Shown piece after piece: positions 31,655 to 43,983 of a stretch of DNA of 64,000 nt. How positions within the stretch are numbered: the first letter of the stretch is position 1; each line of letters starts with the position of its first letter. The translations under genes were made by a program, and so were the position numbers. The notes beneath the pieces were generated by a model. That model was not told the DNA's origin, did not search any database, and saw only the letters and a list, made by a program, of their open reading frames with translations. The DNA comes from Melastoma dodecandrum (taxonomy: Eukaryota; Streptophyta; Magnoliopsida; Myrtales; Melastomataceae), in NCBI GenBank assembly GCA_029817715.1, contig JARUPY010000538.1:8990001-9054000 (forward strand), given 5' to 3'.

Positions 31655-34600
31655 ATGCGACGAACTCGAAGTACAGAAATTCTTCCTTTTGATCCTGAAA
31701 TCGAAAGGACTTTCCATAGACTGGTTCGTGAGAAAGCTAGTGCACAACAAAGCAACATGGACGGAAACCTAATTCTACCTCAGCAGAACGAGGGTCAACA
31801 GGACATTGATAATAGGCCGATGGTGGAATTCACTTCAGCAAAACCTCACATCAACCGATTCTGTATCGTTGCGCCTGTGATTCAAGCTCGGGACTTTGAG
31901 ATAAAGACATCAGTGATCCAGATGATTCATAATTCAGTGATGTTTCGAGGGTCAGCGATTGAGGATCCGCATGAGCATTTGAGCAAGTTCTTAAGCATTT
32001 GCGACAGTTTCAGGCAAAACGGAGTGCCACAAGATGCAGTTCAATTAAAGTTATTTCCCTTCTCCTTGAAGGATAGAGCATGGAGTTGGCTGAACTCACT
32101 ACCGGCTGGATCAATCAGTACCTGGGAACAGATGGAAGAAGCATTCCTAGATCAATATTTCCCGCCATCCAAGATATCCCACATGAGGAATGAAATTTGC
32201 ACATTCAAGCAACATGAGACAGAAACTTTCGTGGAGGCTTGGGAGTGCTTCAAAAATTTATTAATTCAGTGCCCATATCATGATCTACCGGGATGGCGAC
32301 AATTGGAAGCTTTTTACAATGGGTTGTCGGAAACATCGCGCAAGGACCTCAACTTAGCATCGAACGGATCATTCCTACGAAAATCATACGTAGAAGGAAG
32401 GGAGCTTTTGGAGACTATGAGGAGAACATGTGTACCGAGTCAATCGTTCGACCGAATAAGTGGTAGAAAAGTTTCGGGTGCTCATGAACTGGATGCACTC
32501 ACATCTATTCAAGCGCAGATATCGGTGTTGGCCAAGAAGTTTGAGTCGGTGAATGTGCAGTCCATCCAGAGTACAACTAGAGGATGTGATATTTGCGGTG
32601 GTGGACATGTAACAGATCAATGTTCTGCTAGCATGGAGGAGGCTAATTTTATAGGAAATCAGAGGAACAATCCTTATTCCAACACGTATAATCCGGGGTG
32701 GAGGAACCATCCTAACTTTTCTTGGAAAGGGCAACAAACAGTGGATCATCGAGCAACGCAACCTCCGGGATTTCAGCAACCCAAAGCCCCAGAACTAGAA
32801 AAGAAGACGAATTTTGAGGAATTGATGATGAAGTACAAGGCAAATCAAGATGCCATAAGAAAGAATCAATCAGCATCAATCAGGAACTTGGAGAATCAAG
32901 TCAGTCAACTCGCTCAAGCCTTGAACTCGCGTCAACAAAGAGGGTTGCCAAGTGATACTGAGGTTAATCCACGAGAATATGTTAAGGCAGTAACCTTGAG
33001 GAACGGCCGGGTACTTGAAGAAGCACCCCCAAAGGTTCGGTCGAGCGACAACAAAAAGCCAAGTGAGATTAGTGATCTTCCACAAAGACCAACCAATGAG
33101 GGGGCGAACACGTCCAGGCTGAACAAAGGACAAAATCATGAACTTCAGAATTTTCACAGAACCGTGAAGGACGCGTCCTCCGAATTTGAGGGACGCGTCC
33201 CTGAACATTCTGTGGAAGAAGCAACGCAGAAGGACGCGACCCTGCCAACTGAAGGACGTGTCCTTCCCCCAACTGATCAACCACATCGTCCCACTTGGAT
33301 AATACCCAACATGGGGAAGATAGAACGACCACCACTTCCATTCCCTCAAAGAGCTAAGAAGCATGATGAAGCCCAATTCCGTAAGTTTCTCGATGTGTTT
33401 AAGAAACTCCATATTAACATTCCTTTTGCAGAAGCTCTTGAGCAGATGCCGAGCTACGTCAAGTTCATGAAGGACATCCTATCGAAGAAAAGAAGGTTAG
33501 GTGAGTTTGAAACCGTCGCACTAACGAAGGAATGTAGTGCCATATTGCAACGAAAACTTCCTCCTCAGCTAAAGGATCCAGGTAGTTTCCCTATCCCTTG
33601 CACTATTGGTTCGCAATTCAATGGTAAGGCTCTGTGTGATCTTGGCGCAAGTATTAATCTTATGCCTTTATCTGTATACCATGAGTTAGGTTTGGGGGAA
33701 GTGAAACCTACGTATGTGACATTGCAGTTAGCTGATAGATCAATAACATATCCTAGGGGTATTGTTGAAGATGTGCTTGTTAAAGTGGATAAATTTATCT
33801 TTCCAGCGGATTTTGTAGTTTTAGATTTTGAGGAAGATAAAAATATCCCCATCATTTTAGGGAGACCATTCTTGGCAACAGGTAGAGCCCTCATTGATGT
33901 TCAAAAAGGTGAACTGACCATTCGGGTTAATGATGAGGAGGTGACATTTAATGTTTTAAAATCGCTGAAGTGCCCGAATGAAATTGATGAATGCTTTCTG
34001 ATTGAAGATGTTTTGAGCAGGTACTCTACAGAGATTCCATATGAGGATCCACTTGAAATTGCAATGAACTCAACGTCATCCGACAATGAAGAAGTACAAG
34101 AAGTGATAACAGCAATGGATGCAATACCACACATGTTAAGAGGGGCGCATTTTGAAGCCTTAGAGAGGCCGCATAATCCGATGAAACCATCTATTGAAGA
34201 ACCACCCCAATTAGAGCTGAAACCATTACCTGAACACCTGAGGTATGCATATCTTGGAAGTAATGAAACTCTACCCATTATTATTTCGTCGGCACTAACA
34301 ATGACACAGGAAGAGAAATTACTTCAAGTCTTGAGGGAATACAAACGAGCGTTAGGTTGGACAATTGCTGATATTCGAGGAATCAGTCCGTCAATCTGCA
34401 TGCACAAGATTCTGTTGGAGGAAAACCATAAGGTTTCGGTGGAGAATCAACGACGACTCAACCCGAACATGAAGGAAGTAGTCAAGAAGGAAATAATCAA
34501 ATGGCTTGATGCAGGTATAATATATCCGATTTCTGACAGTTCTTGGGTGAGTCCTGTGCAGTGTGTACCTAAGAAAGGTGGGATGACCGTTGTCTCCAAC

Positions 34601-37108
34601 GAAAAGAATGAGCTCATTCCCATGCGTACGGTGACTGGTTGGCGAGTTTGCATGGATTATAGGAAGTTGAATAAAGCCACAAGAAAGGATCACTTCCCAC
34701 TTCCGTTTATAGATCAAATGTTGGATCGCCTGGCAGGTAAAGGATTTTACTGTTTTCTAGATGGTTATTCTGGATATAACCAAATTCCCATAGCAGTAGA
34801 AGATCAAGAAAAGACTACTTTTACATGCCCGTATGGTACGTTTGCTTTTCGTCGAATGCCTTTTGGTCTATGTAATGCCCCATCTACGTTTCAGAGATGC
34901 ATGATGTCTATTTTCACTTATATGGTTGAGCAGTGCCTTGAAGTTTTTATGGACGATTTTTCCATCTTTGGGATGTCTTTTGATGATTGCTTGACAAATT
35001 TAGCTCGCGTGCTGAAACGTTGTGAAGAAACAAACCTTATTTTAAATTGGGAAAAATGCCATTTTATGGTTCGAGAGGGTATTGTTCTTGGACACGGGAT
35101 ATCAAACAAGGGGATTGAAGTGGATCGTGCAAAGATAGAAACGATCGAGAAGTTGCCGCCACCAACATCAGTCAAAGCAATCCGGAGTTTTCTTGGACAT
35201 GCAGGATTTTACGGAAGATTTATCAAGGACTTTTCCAAAATTTCCAAACCACTTTGCAATCTCTTAGAAAAGGACAGGTCCTTTATTTTCGATGACGACT
35301 GCCTTAGTGCCTTCAACGAGCTCAAACAAAGGTTAATTTCTGCCCCTATAGTTATTGCACCTGATTGGAATTTACCATTTGAACTAATGTGTGATGCAAG
35401 CGATTACGCGGTCGGAGCCGTTCTAGGACAACGAGTGAATAAGGTATTTCATATCATTTACTATGCAAGTCGAACTCTTGATGATGCTCAGGTAAATTAC
35501 ACTACCACAGAAAAAGAGTTGCTTGCGATTGTCTATGCCTTTGATAAATTTCGTAGTTATCTTGTTGGTACGAAAGTTATTGTTTTCACTGACCATTCTG
35601 CCATCAAGTACTTGATCTCAAAGAAAGAGGCAAAGCTAAGACTCATCAGGTGGATTCTTCTTTTACAGGAGTTTGATCTTGAAATTAGGGATAGAAAAGG
35701 AGCCGAAAACCAAGTTGTGGATCATTTATCGAGGTTAGAAAATGCGACTTCATCTCCTGACCATATGCTAATTAATGAGTCATGCCCTGATGAACAATTA
35801 TTTGCTACGAATGATTTGTCATGCCCTTGGTATGCTGACTTTGTGAATTATATTGTGTCTGACCATGTTCCCTCTGACTTTACTCCTCAACAAAAGAAGA
35901 AATTTTTGCATGACGTACGCTACTATATGTGGGATGAACCGTTTCTCTTTAAGCATTGTGCTGATCAAGTTATCAGGAGATGTGTGCCAGAGGAAGAAAT
36001 CAAAGGCATCCTCGAACATTGCCACTCATCACCCTATGGTGGACACTTTGGAGGAGATCGAACAGCGGCTAAAGTTCTACAATCAGGATTCTATTGGCCA
36101 ACTCTTTTCAAGGATTCATATAATTTTGTTGCATCTTGTGACAGGTGTCAACGTGTGGGAAACATCGGCAAGAGACAGGAGATGCCGTTGCAAGGCATCC
36201 TTGAAGTTGAGCTATTCGATGTGTGGGGTATCGATTTTATGGGTCCCTTTATTTCATCATTTAATAATAAGTACATCCTTGTGGCTGTTGATTATGTTTC
36301 AAAGTGGGTGGAAGCAGTAGCTTTGCCTTCTAATGATTCTAAAGTCGTGTGCAAGTTTTTGAAAAAGCAGATTTTTACTCGATTTGGCACACCACGCGCT
36401 ATCATAAGCGACGAAGGGACGCACTTCTACAACCGCTATTTTGATCAACTCCTGAAGAAGTATGGGATAAAGCACAAGATAGCTACAGCATATCATCCAC
36501 AAACGAGCGGGCAAGTCGAAGTTTCTAATCGGGAAATCAAGCAGATTCTAGAGAAAACAGTATGTCCAACGAGAAGGGATTGGTCAACGAAGCTCGATGA
36601 TGCATTGTGGGCATATAGGACAGCATATAAAAATCCAATTGGGATGTCACCGTACAGAATGGTCTTTGGCAAGGCATGTCACCTTCCGGTGGAACTCGAG
36701 CACAAGGCATATTGGGCTCTGAAAAAGTTGAACTTAAATCTCGAAGAAGCCGATGGGAAACGACTACTTCAATTGAACGAGCTCGATGAACTTCGGTTGC
36801 AGGCATATGACAGTGCAAGAGTGTACAAGGATAGGACAAAGAAATGGCATGATGGTAAGATATTGCCCAGACACTTCGAGCCAGGCCAATTGGTATTGTT
36901 ATTCAACTCCCGACTCAAATTATTCCCTGGGAAACTGAAATCGCGTTGGTCGGGCCCTTTTCGAGTTGTTGAGGTATTCTCATATGGAGCCGTAGATGTT
37001 TTAGAAGAGAGTTCTGGAAGGATATTCAAGGTAAATGGGCAAAGGTTAAAACATTATAGGGGAAGTTTTGATCGTGAAACATCCTCGATTCACCTAAAAG
37101 AGGCCTGA
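31655..37108 (+). CDS. Athila-like gag-pol polyprotein, 1817 aa, intact
   Basis: One frame codes for the particle and replication proteins. Gag covers residues 1 to about 430, with a capsid domain ([38 protein letters not shown]) and a CX2CX3HX4C knuckle at 311-323 ([13 protein letters not shown]). A basic linker and the repeated KDAS/EGRVP segment (about 505-540) follow. Protease active site [12 protein letters not shown] has D662. Reverse transcriptase has [31 protein letters not shown] and FMDDFS (D1100, D1101). RNase H begins at [13 protein letters not shown] (D1247). Integrase has H1455 or H1457 and H1464 with C1495/C1498, and triad D1527, D1586, E1622 (DD35E). A GPF-type C-terminal module starts at about 1764 ([12 protein letters not shown]). 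All key residues are present. The start is the first ATG after the primer site with no stop. Confidence 0.96.
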   Translation: MRRTRSTEILPFDPEIERTFHRLVREKASAQQSNMDGNLILPQQNEGQQDIDNRPMVEFTSAKPHINRFCIVAPVIQARDFEIKTSVIQMIHNSVMFRGSAIEDPHEHLSKFLSICDSFRQNGVPQDAVQLKLFPFSLKDRAWSWLNSLPAGSISTWEQMEEAFLDQYFPPSKISHMRNEICTFKQHETETFVEAWECFKNLLIQCPYHDLPGWRQLEAFYNGLSETSRKDLNLASNGSFLRKSYVEGRELLETMRRTCVPSQSFDRISGRKVSGAHELDALTSIQAQISVLAKKFESVNVQSIQSTTRGCDICGGGHVTDQCSASMEEANFIGNQRNNPYSNTYNPGWRNHPNFSWKGQQTVDHRATQPPGFQQPKAPELEKKTNFEELMMKYKANQDAIRKNQSASIRNLENQVSQLAQALNSRQQRGLPSDTEVNPREYVKAVTLRNGRVLEEAPPKVRSSDNKKPSEISDLPQRPTNEGANTSRLNKGQNHELQNFHRTVKDASSEFEGRVPEHSVEEATQKDATLPTEGRVLPPTDQPHRPTWIIPNMGKIERPPLPFPQRAKKHDEAQFRKFLDVFKKLHINIPFAEALEQMPSYVKFMKDILSKKRRLGEFETVALTKECSAILQRKLPPQLKDPGSFPIPCTIGSQFNGKALCDLGASINLMPLSVYHELGLGEVKPTYVTLQLADRSITYPRGIVEDVLVKVDKFIFPADFVVLDFEEDKNIPIILGRPFLATGRALIDVQKGELTIRVNDEEVTFNVLKSLKCPNEIDECFLIEDVLSRYSTEIPYEDPLEIAMNSTSSDNEEVQEVITAMDAIPHMLRGAHFEALERPHNPMKPSIEEPPQLELKPLPEHLRYAYLGSNETLPIIISSALTMTQEEKLLQVLREYKRALGWTIADIRGISPSICMHKILLEENHKVSVENQRRLNPNMKEVVKKEIIKWLDAGIIYPISDSSWVSPVQCVPKKGGMTVVSNEKNELIPMRTVTGWRVCMDYRKLNKATRKDHFPLPFIDQMLDRLAGKGFYCFLDGYSGYNQIPIAVEDQEKTTFTCPYGTFAFRRMPFGLCNAPSTFQRCMMSIFTYMVEQCLEVFMDDFSIFGMSFDDCLTNLARVLKRCEETNLILNWEKCHFMVREGIVLGHGISNKGIEVDRAKIETIEKLPPPTSVKAIRSFLGHAGFYGRFIKDFSKISKPLCNLLEKDRSFIFDDDCLSAFNELKQRLISAPIVIAPDWNLPFELMCDASDYAVGAVLGQRVNKVFHIIYYASRTLDDAQVNYTTTEKELLAIVYAFDKFRSYLVGTKVIVFTDHSAIKYLISKKEAKLRLIRWILLLQEFDLEIRDRKGAENQVVDHLSRLENATSSPDHMLINESCPDEQLFATNDLSCPWYADFVNYIVSDHVPSDFTPQQKKKFLHDVRYYMWDEPFLFKHCADQVIRRCVPEEEIKGILEHCHSSPYGGHFGGDRTAAKVLQSGFYWPTLFKDSYNFVASCDRCQRVGNIGKRQEMPLQGILEVELFDVWGIDFMGPFISSFNNKYILVAVDYVSKWVEAVALPSNDSKVVCKFLKKQIFTRFGTPRAIISDEGTHFYNRYFDQLLKKYGIKHKIATAYHPQTSGQVEVSNREIKQILEKTVCPTRRDWSTKLDDALWAYRTAYKNPIGMSPYRMVFGKACHLPVELEHKAYWALKKLNLNLEEADGKRLLQLNELDELRLQAYDSARVYKDRTKKWHDGKILPRHFEPGQLVLLFNSRLKLFPGKLKSRWSGPFRVVEVFSYGAVDVLEESSGRIFKVNGQRLKHYRGSFDRETSSIHLKEA
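33167..33275 (+). repeat. Two paired ACGCGTCC units inside the gag-pol frame
   Basis: Cores at 33171 and 33193 (22 bp apart), then ACGCGACC at 33234 and ACGTGTCC at 33256 (22 bp apart). They stay in frame and encode two KDAS/KDAT...EGRVP/EGRVL repeats in the linker between gag and protease. Confidence 0.9.
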
Positions 37109-38616
37109 AAGCGACAAGAAAGTCAAGCCGATGACTATAAATCAAGCGCTTATCGGGAGGCAACCCGAGTTTATTGTTTTTTTTTATTATTTGCGCATTA
37201 TTTCGTCTTATCGTTTTAGATTTTTGAAACTTTTTGTTTTATTTTACAGGAAGCTAAGGGACGCGTCCCTCATACCCAAGGAAGCGTCCTTGGGCATTCT
37301 GTAATCTTACATACTTATGAAGGACGCGTCCTTCATTCTCAGAGACACGTCCCTCCTTTAAAAAAAAAAAGAAGAGAAAATATTAAAAATCGTTATAAGT
37401 TGTAATAACCCTAACTCAAATTTTTTTTTCTATGCAGCCGCCTCCAATCCCCCTCTTCGGTTGCCGTCGTTGGAATATGAGGAGCTTGGTTCGGAAAATG
37501 ACAACTCCCCAGACTTTGAGGAGGAAAATAACGACGACTAGCTCACCCCAGGGGAGTACTTCGTTCCCTTCATCTTTTATTCATTATTTACATCGGGGCG
37601 GTGTTTAGTCTAGGTTTGGGGGTGCTGCAATTGTGCTGATCTACGTGGTTCGGGTTGATTTTCATTGGTCTTTTGATTTCTCTTGGGTCATTTTTAGGGT
37701 AATTTTTTAAGGGTAAGTTTAGGTATGTAAGACTCTTCAGTAGACTTGACGATAACTTTGATGAGTTAATCCTTGTTCGACGATGACTTATTATGCACAT
37801 GCTTACGACTTATGGAAGAGTGAAAATGAGTTTAATTGGGTGATTAAACTGTTGTTTTTCTTTAATTGGGCAACGAATTCTCGGTATGGATTGGTAGTGA
37901 GTGAAAACAATTCTCGAAATCTAATAACGCATAGTAGTTGGTGTTGAGTGGGGCTGGCTAGGCATTGATCTGAAACAAGTCCTTAAAAAAAAAGAAGAAA
38001 AAAAGAAAAGTAAAAAAAAGAAATGGCTACCAAGGCTCTGAGTACCAATGTTTAGGCGTGTGAAAAAGAAAAGTAAAGAAAAAAAAAGTGATTGAAATGT
38101 GATTGGCGCCTAAATATGTACTTGTGGTGTGAGTCCTTCTGGTGCACTCGAGAATGATATACGAGGGGTGCTTCATCGCCTAATGCCTTGGTCCAACTGG
38201 ACCGGGAGGCATTGATCAAATACTCGTTACATGGGTACATTAGAATGTGATGAAACATTTAGAGTCGTGTAGCTGGGATAAAGTTTGTGTTTAGAAAGTT
38301 GTTGAAAATCCTGAGGACGAGTGGATGATTAGTGTTTGGTTGGTTTTCTACGAAGTGCCGATCTAATATGTTTTATTGGAAGTCTTTTATTGTTGAATTC
38401 ACTATATGGCATACCGAGTTGATCGTTGTGAACATTTCTCTGAAGTTTGATCAAAATTGAATGGTTTTTATTGACAAATGACTCGACCAACGGAAGTGAG
38501 CATGTGTATAGCTGAGAATAGAAAGAGGGTTGCTCAGATTGGATTGAGTGGGGTATTGCTGAAGAGTTATCTTGATGTTTATCTCTTTTCATTTGCTCGA
38601 GGACTAGCAAATTGTA
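37109..38616 (+). other. 3' untranslated interior of the Athila-like element
   Basis: No ORF of note, and no env. Two more paired ACGCGTCC-like units lie at 37257-37360. A second copy of the TTTGGGGGTG purine box is at 37614-37623. Lys-rich A-runs occupy 37360-37395 and 37985-38090. Confidence 0.75.
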
Positions 38617-38628
38617 GGTTTGGGGGTG
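38617..38628 (+). promoter_or_regulatory. Polypurine tract of the Athila-like element
   Basis: GGTTTGGGGGTG directly precedes the 3' LTR; the same box occurs upstream at about 37614. Confidence 0.85.
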
Positions 38629-40106
38629 TGATAACTCAGTGAAAGTACGGTTATTTCGTATCCTTAACGAGGCTTTATGTGGTTAGTCGGACGAGTATTG
38701 ATAGGGATTTGGTAGGATTTGAGTCATTTTTTTAGTTTAGTTTTATTTTAAGTCGATCTTTGTTATTTTCTTAGTTTTTGTTTCTATTTCGTCTCGAGTC
38801 GGTTTTCTTGTTGATGCCTCTTGGTTGGTCATGTGTTAATGCAGGAAAATGAAGGAGATTTTGAAGCTCGGACGAAGAAAAGCGAAGAGGAGCGAACAAT
38901 GGACAGAGAGCTGAGGGACGCGTCCTTCAGATCTCAGGGACGCGTCCCTGGAGGTTCTGTAGCCGACGAAGCTTTCTTGCGAGTTTTGAAGGCTAACCGC
39001 TTGAGGAGTCTTCAAGTCTTCCTAAGACTGCATTATGGAGATATAGAGGATCAACTAGTTATTTAGTTGGTAGTTTTAGATTTTATTTTATTTTATTCTC
39101 CCTAGAAATATTGCATAGATTTGGAGAATCTTAGGAAATATTTTCTAGGGGATCTATATATCCTAGTTCTAGAGGTAACTCTAGGACACTTTTCCTTTTG
39201 GTAATTAGAGTCTTTTCTTTTGGTGAAGAACGGAGGAGACATTCGACTCGGAGACGGCTAGGGTTGAAGTAGAGATCAAGACTAGGCGACAACTTCTCGG
39301 ATCGGAGGATTCGAGAGGGCGTTTTTCTTTTATTGCCCCTCTTTGATTATTATGTCGCTCTCCTTTTCTTTTGAATTTGAGTTGAATTTCTTTTACGTTA
39401 TGAACTAATTTCGTTTTCTAGGACTTCAATGGAACCTAGCGATTTTATCTAACGAGTGAATTCCTTTCTCCGTGTTATGCAAATTCGTGTGGTTACTTAT
39501 TCATATCTTGTTCTTAATGCGGTTGATTGACTGGCCACCAATGAATTTCATGTGAAGACCTATTCGGGCTTGGAAAAGTTGTTTAGGTTAAGCCGTGGAT
39601 TGAATAGCCTAAGTTAGCGTCTCGTTGGAAAACGGAGCTACTTAGCGAGAAGGATAGGAATATACCCGATTGCCTTAGGTAGCCATTTAGGGTTGTTGCA
39701 TAATGGGTTCCCACTAGTTAATTGCCTAGGAATAGAGTGATTAGCTCGATACAGGGAATACGTCTTTAGTGCACTCGGGAGAGGCGTAAAGAGATATACA
39801 AACCCTAGGTTAGTAACTTAAGAATTTGATAACTGGAGAAAGGAAGGAACGAGTGAGATAATTCGTTAGGGGAAATTGATAGTCATAGGCTTTTATTAAT
39901 TGATTTAATCATCGTTATTTGCACTCTCTTTTTCAGTTTTGTTCTCAATTCAATCTTGTTTGACTTGACCTCGAAATTGTTAAATGTGCGATCGTTAGGA
40001 ATTTTTCTCTATTGATTCTCTGTGGGAACGACCTCTACTTAGCCTATCTACAAGTTAGTTAGGTTTGCTAGAGTATTTAATTTGCCGCCTTCGACAAGTG
40101 TGATCA
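38629..40106 (+). repeat. 3' LTR of the Athila-like element
   Basis: Near-identical to 30052-31524; differs by scattered substitutions and an extra ATTTT near 39090. The 81-codon ORF at 38821 exists only because one base differs from the 5' LTR, where it is a stop; it is not a gene. Confidence 0.95.
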
Positions 40107-40111
40107 GGCCT
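40107..40111. other. Target site duplication GGCCT, right copy
   Basis: Matches 30047-30051. Confidence 0.92.
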
Positions 40112-42440
40112 ACTTCCTCCCGATCTCCCACTTCTTGGAGGTCAAACGCTGTGTATGCAGAAAAACCTGGTAGACGATGATGGTGAAGCGTAGGGTGAAA
40201 TAAACAGGTATGCAGATTGTTGCGTACCACTTCGCCGACCTGGTAAAGAACCTGTAGAGGAGATACCGTCATGGGAAGCTCCGTTTATGGGAGGCCTACC
40301 TCGGGCAGAAAGCTTCTACATGAATGCTTCGGTAAACCCGGAGCCATCTCGAGTTGCCGGGAGAATGCCTCATCCCCTAGAGAGATGGAACCAAGACCAC
40401 GCGCGAGAGCAGTTTGGTAGTTTACCCCGCAAAATTTGAGGAAGGCAGTCGCTCAAGTCTTGGAATAAATGGTGCCTGGAACTGTCAGGCATGACGACCC
40501 TTGTTTGTACAGGAGTCTATACCCTGCCTACATCGACATAGACTTTCCCTTGCCTAAGGGATACAGAGTGCCCGACTTCACCCGTTTTTCAGAAGAAAAT
40601 GAGATGACGCCTATAGAACATATAGCCCGATTCACCCATCAAGCTGGAGATGCTGCAGCCAATGACTTTTGGAAGCTAAAGTTATTCTCGAACTCACTCA
40701 CAGGAGATGCTTTCACATAGTATGCGAGTTTGCCTCCTGGGTCAGTAAAATCATGGGCGGAAATGCAGTCTCTCTTCATGAAAGCATTTCCTCGGCTAGA
40801 CACACCCATGTCAATCTTCGAGGTAATTCGGCTAAAGCAGGCCGACGGGGAACACCAAACACAGTTCCTTATGCGTTTACGAAAAGCGTTGCTTCATTGT
40901 AGACCTGCAATTCTTGAAATGGACTAGTTGATGATCGCGTTAAATGCATTATCAATTCCTTTCAAGAAAAAGCTACAAGGGGAAAGGTTCAACGATCTTT
41001 AAAACTTCACCAAGAGGGCGAGTGAGTATCATCAGTTGTTAATGGAATAGGCCCAGTCTAAGCACGCATATCAGTTGGAAACCTTCGACGTAGACATGGC
41101 TGAGTTTGTGAAAGGTGAAGCTACGATTTGTGAGCCCTTAACAAGGAAAAATTCAAAAGCAAAAGCATCTCAGAAATCTCGCGAAGGAAGGAAGTATTCT
41201 TTCGACGTAGACAAGGCAGATGGAATTTTCAACTGGCTTTTCCAACGAAAACGGATTAATCTAAAACCGGGTCGGCCCCTCATACGGAAAGAGAGAAAAC
41301 TGGAAATTATTGCAAGTGGCATGGTTCGTTCACACATACGACCAAGGATTGTTTATCGTTTAGGAACATAATTCAAGACCTCATAGAGTCAAAAGAGTTA
41401 TGCTTCCCTGAAGTAGACGAAGTCACTATGGTCGACGACAAGCCTTTTGACGATGAAATCGCCATTCATATGTTTGATGTTTCTGATGTCGACATCAATA
41501 TCATTAAGACTAATACTGATTTTTCCCTACAGGACATAAAGATCTCCGGGGAAACCATGATAGCGAATGCCCTTTTTCGTCGCTTAGCCGATAAAGGTGT
41601 AGTCACCTGCCCAGTCAGGGAAGTGGCGTCTAACCTCTGCTGTTGGCATATGGACGACACGCATACCACTTATAGGTGCAACACTTTCAGAAAGTATCTG
41701 CAAAGCAATCATGGGGACGTCTTGTATGATTTGACTCCACTTGAGGAGGTAGCAATGGGAATAGTTTCCCTTAGTTCGCGAAGTGCCTCTAATAACTTGC
41801 AGAGGGGGTTCAGGAACCCTTCAAGCATGGAGCGCAGGCCAGCTATCCGAGGGGGAAGGGGTGGCCCCCATGGTCGGGGCAGAGCACCCGAACAACACCT
41901 TATAAACTTTGGAGCGCCCCAAATGACATCTAGAATTTAATGACCCGTCCATCCAGCAAGGGGCAAAGTTAGGACAACAGAAAACCTGTTATACTGACGA
42001 GACGCGTCCCGGAGCTGCAGAAGGGAACATCCTTGATAGTACTCAGCAGGTCGAAAGATCACAGGAGAAGGGGGTCAAGCCAAGATATGGAGCGCCTAAA
42101 GTAGACATCCAGGCACTCGGACAGGACCACCAATAGCTCAGTTCCTTGACGAGAGAATGCTGTGTCAAAAATGGAAGCTAATAGCTCAGAACAGGATCTA
42201 GATTACTCAACTATGCACTCCGTGCTGGGTCAACTATTTCCTCAAGCTGGTAGACCCGCCGTCAAATGGGGAGATCGTGATCAAACCCGCTCACTCTGTA
42301 ACTACTGGTACTTGCGAAACTAACAATTATCCAAAAACACAACAGGTAACAACGCGGACAGTAGTAGGATATGATCCGTTCGCTGGAGACTTTGTCGAGG
42401 TATGTCAATCTTTCCCTGGTTCTAAGAAATAAAGGGTAAT
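40112..42440 (+). pseudogene. Tat-like gag, third segment
   Basis: The gag continues after the Athila-like insertion. Capsid core pieces: PCLYRSLYPAYIDIDFPLPK, YRVPDFTRFSEENEMTPIEH, NDFWKLKLFSNSLTGDAFT, then a stop, then LPPGSVKSWAEMQSLFMKAF. YQLETFDVDMAEFVKGEA and a Cys/His segment near 41310 (YCKWHGSFTHTTKDC), typical of the late gag of Tat elements, follow. At least four stops and several shifts make it nonfunctional. A Gly/Arg-rich stretch (RGGRGGPHGRGR) ends the open part at about 41890. Confidence 0.82.
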
Positions 42441-42499
42441 CAAAGCAGTTAACCCATCAAAACATTGGCAGGGAGCTATTGGCAAAACGTTTTTGCCAC

Positions 42500-43350
42500 C
42501 AAGGGCTCGTAAGAGAAGGGATAAACGTCTAAGTCACGTCGCTAAAAGGCCCAGACCTACCCCCTCAGGGGCCGCCTTACATGTCAAAGTGTATATGAAG
42601 GAATCGAACGCTGAGGCAGAGCATATAGAGTTTACGGACCATTCGGAAGGCCCTCCCTCGAGTTTTATTTCACCCCCCCTTCAGAGTGAAATCCCAAGTG
42701 ATGATGATGGCGAAAAGAGGCCAACTGTGAGCTGTAACGCTCTCACCTTGCCGGTAGACATCGCCAATAATCGGAAAGTGGAAACTGTAAGAGGTAAGGT
42801 CCTTGTTCACCAGTTGATCCGACAAGTTTTCCACTTCACTGGTTGAGGAAACCATCTGATAGCATGAAGCAACACATGCATTCTTTGTACATCACTGCTT
42901 CTTTTGATGGTACCGTGGTGAGTCGAGTCCTAGAAGACAATGGAGCAACGATAAACGTGCTTCCGCTGTCCAGGTTTAGAATGCTTGGATACAAACCTCA
43001 CGATTTGATTAGAACAGATGTTGCCGTGAGTGGTTTTAACGGTAGGAAATCTGAATGTTTAGGGGTCTTTTCTGTGCACCTAGAGGTGGGTCGTAGGGAA
43101 AGGAAACTGCTTTCTGCATAATAGACATAATTCCCACTTTTAATGCTTTGTTGGGCAGTGACTGGCTCCATAAAGCTGTAGCCATCCCATCTACGTTGCA
43201 CAAAGAGTTGATGTTATGGCTTGATTCTAAAGTTGAGATTATTAAGGCTGGTGAGTATTCTTGTTGTGACAAAGGTATCTTGCATGCAGAAATGAGCAAG
43301 ACTATCAAGAACTTACGCTGGAGCAATGATATAAGCTGGGCGACCCTACT
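42500..43350 (+). pseudogene. Tat-like protease region
   Basis: The retropepsin part reads VVSRVLEDNGATINVLPLSR (active-site Asp near 42936), followed by the hydrophobic strand FNGRKSECLGVF. After one stop and a shift come FNALLGSDWLHKAVAIPSTL, the hallmark end of Tat protease. The Asp-Asn-Gly form of the active site is common in this lineage. Confidence 0.8.
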
Positions 43351-43983
43351 GTAGGTCCTCTCGGTCAACCATCTGAAAAATTTGATTATATCGTGGGTTA
43401 TGAGACATCGTATCCCAAGCCGGAGATGGACCAAATCGCTCCATCAGGATGGGGAGAAGAGCTTACTGCAAAAGACATAGAAGAACTCCTGCAAGAGGTC
43501 AATTCGAGTGAAAACCCCGCAAGGAGAGATGCAAACAGCTAAAATGAAAACAAAGGTGGTAAAGAAGAAGTTTTGAAGAGCCAGCAGAGCACCGCCACGG
43601 AGTTTGAGCCCGATAGACTCCTAAAGGAACGGACTTATGGACCAGAGTGAAAAAAGGAACGAAACGGTCGCTGATGTCCTCCGACGACTCCAAGTCTACA
43701 AGGGGAATCATTGCCGTGAACAGCCTATATCTTGGCTCTTAATAAATTCAGGAGCGCTTAGAGTGCCCGATGCTTGTAATAAGCCCGTGTCTATCGATTT
43801 AGGTGGAACCGGGTGCCGCGAGTCCTTGATGACGCCGTGTGATCCGTTAGTTAGTGTCAATTTGGGAAGCGAGACTTCTCCTAGGGTTCTTTTCATCAGT
43901 TCTTCACTTAATAAGGAACTTTTTGTTGCAATTAGAGGAGCAATTGAAGAATTTAAGGACTGCTTCGCCTGGGATTATACTTA

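Larger units (their letters stand above)
30052..40106 (+). mobile_element. Complete, young Athila-like Ty3/Gypsy retrotransposon
   Basis: A 10,055 bp element with 1.47 kb LTRs that differ at only about twenty bases plus one 5 bp indel by eye, a GGCCT target duplication, a tRNA-Asp-type primer site, one uninterrupted 1817-codon gag-pol ORF and a purine tract before the 3' LTR. The primer site, the zinc knuckle form and the TTTGGGGGTG tract fit the Athila branch. No env-like ORF is present in the 1.5 kb between pol and the 3' LTR. It sits inside the gag of an older Tat-like element, so it is the more recent insertion. It has everything expected for autonomous movement. Confidence 0.95.

Noticed and set aside
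32876..33412. 178-codon minus-strand ORF
   Set aside because: Antisense shadow of the Athila-like gag-pol.
37109..38616. Possible env-like ORF after the Athila-like pol
   Set aside because: No frame longer than about 95 codons and no membrane or signal features in the plus strand.
38821..39066. 81-codon ORF
   Set aside because: It lies wholly inside the 3' LTR, and the same stretch in the 5' LTR has a stop from one base change.
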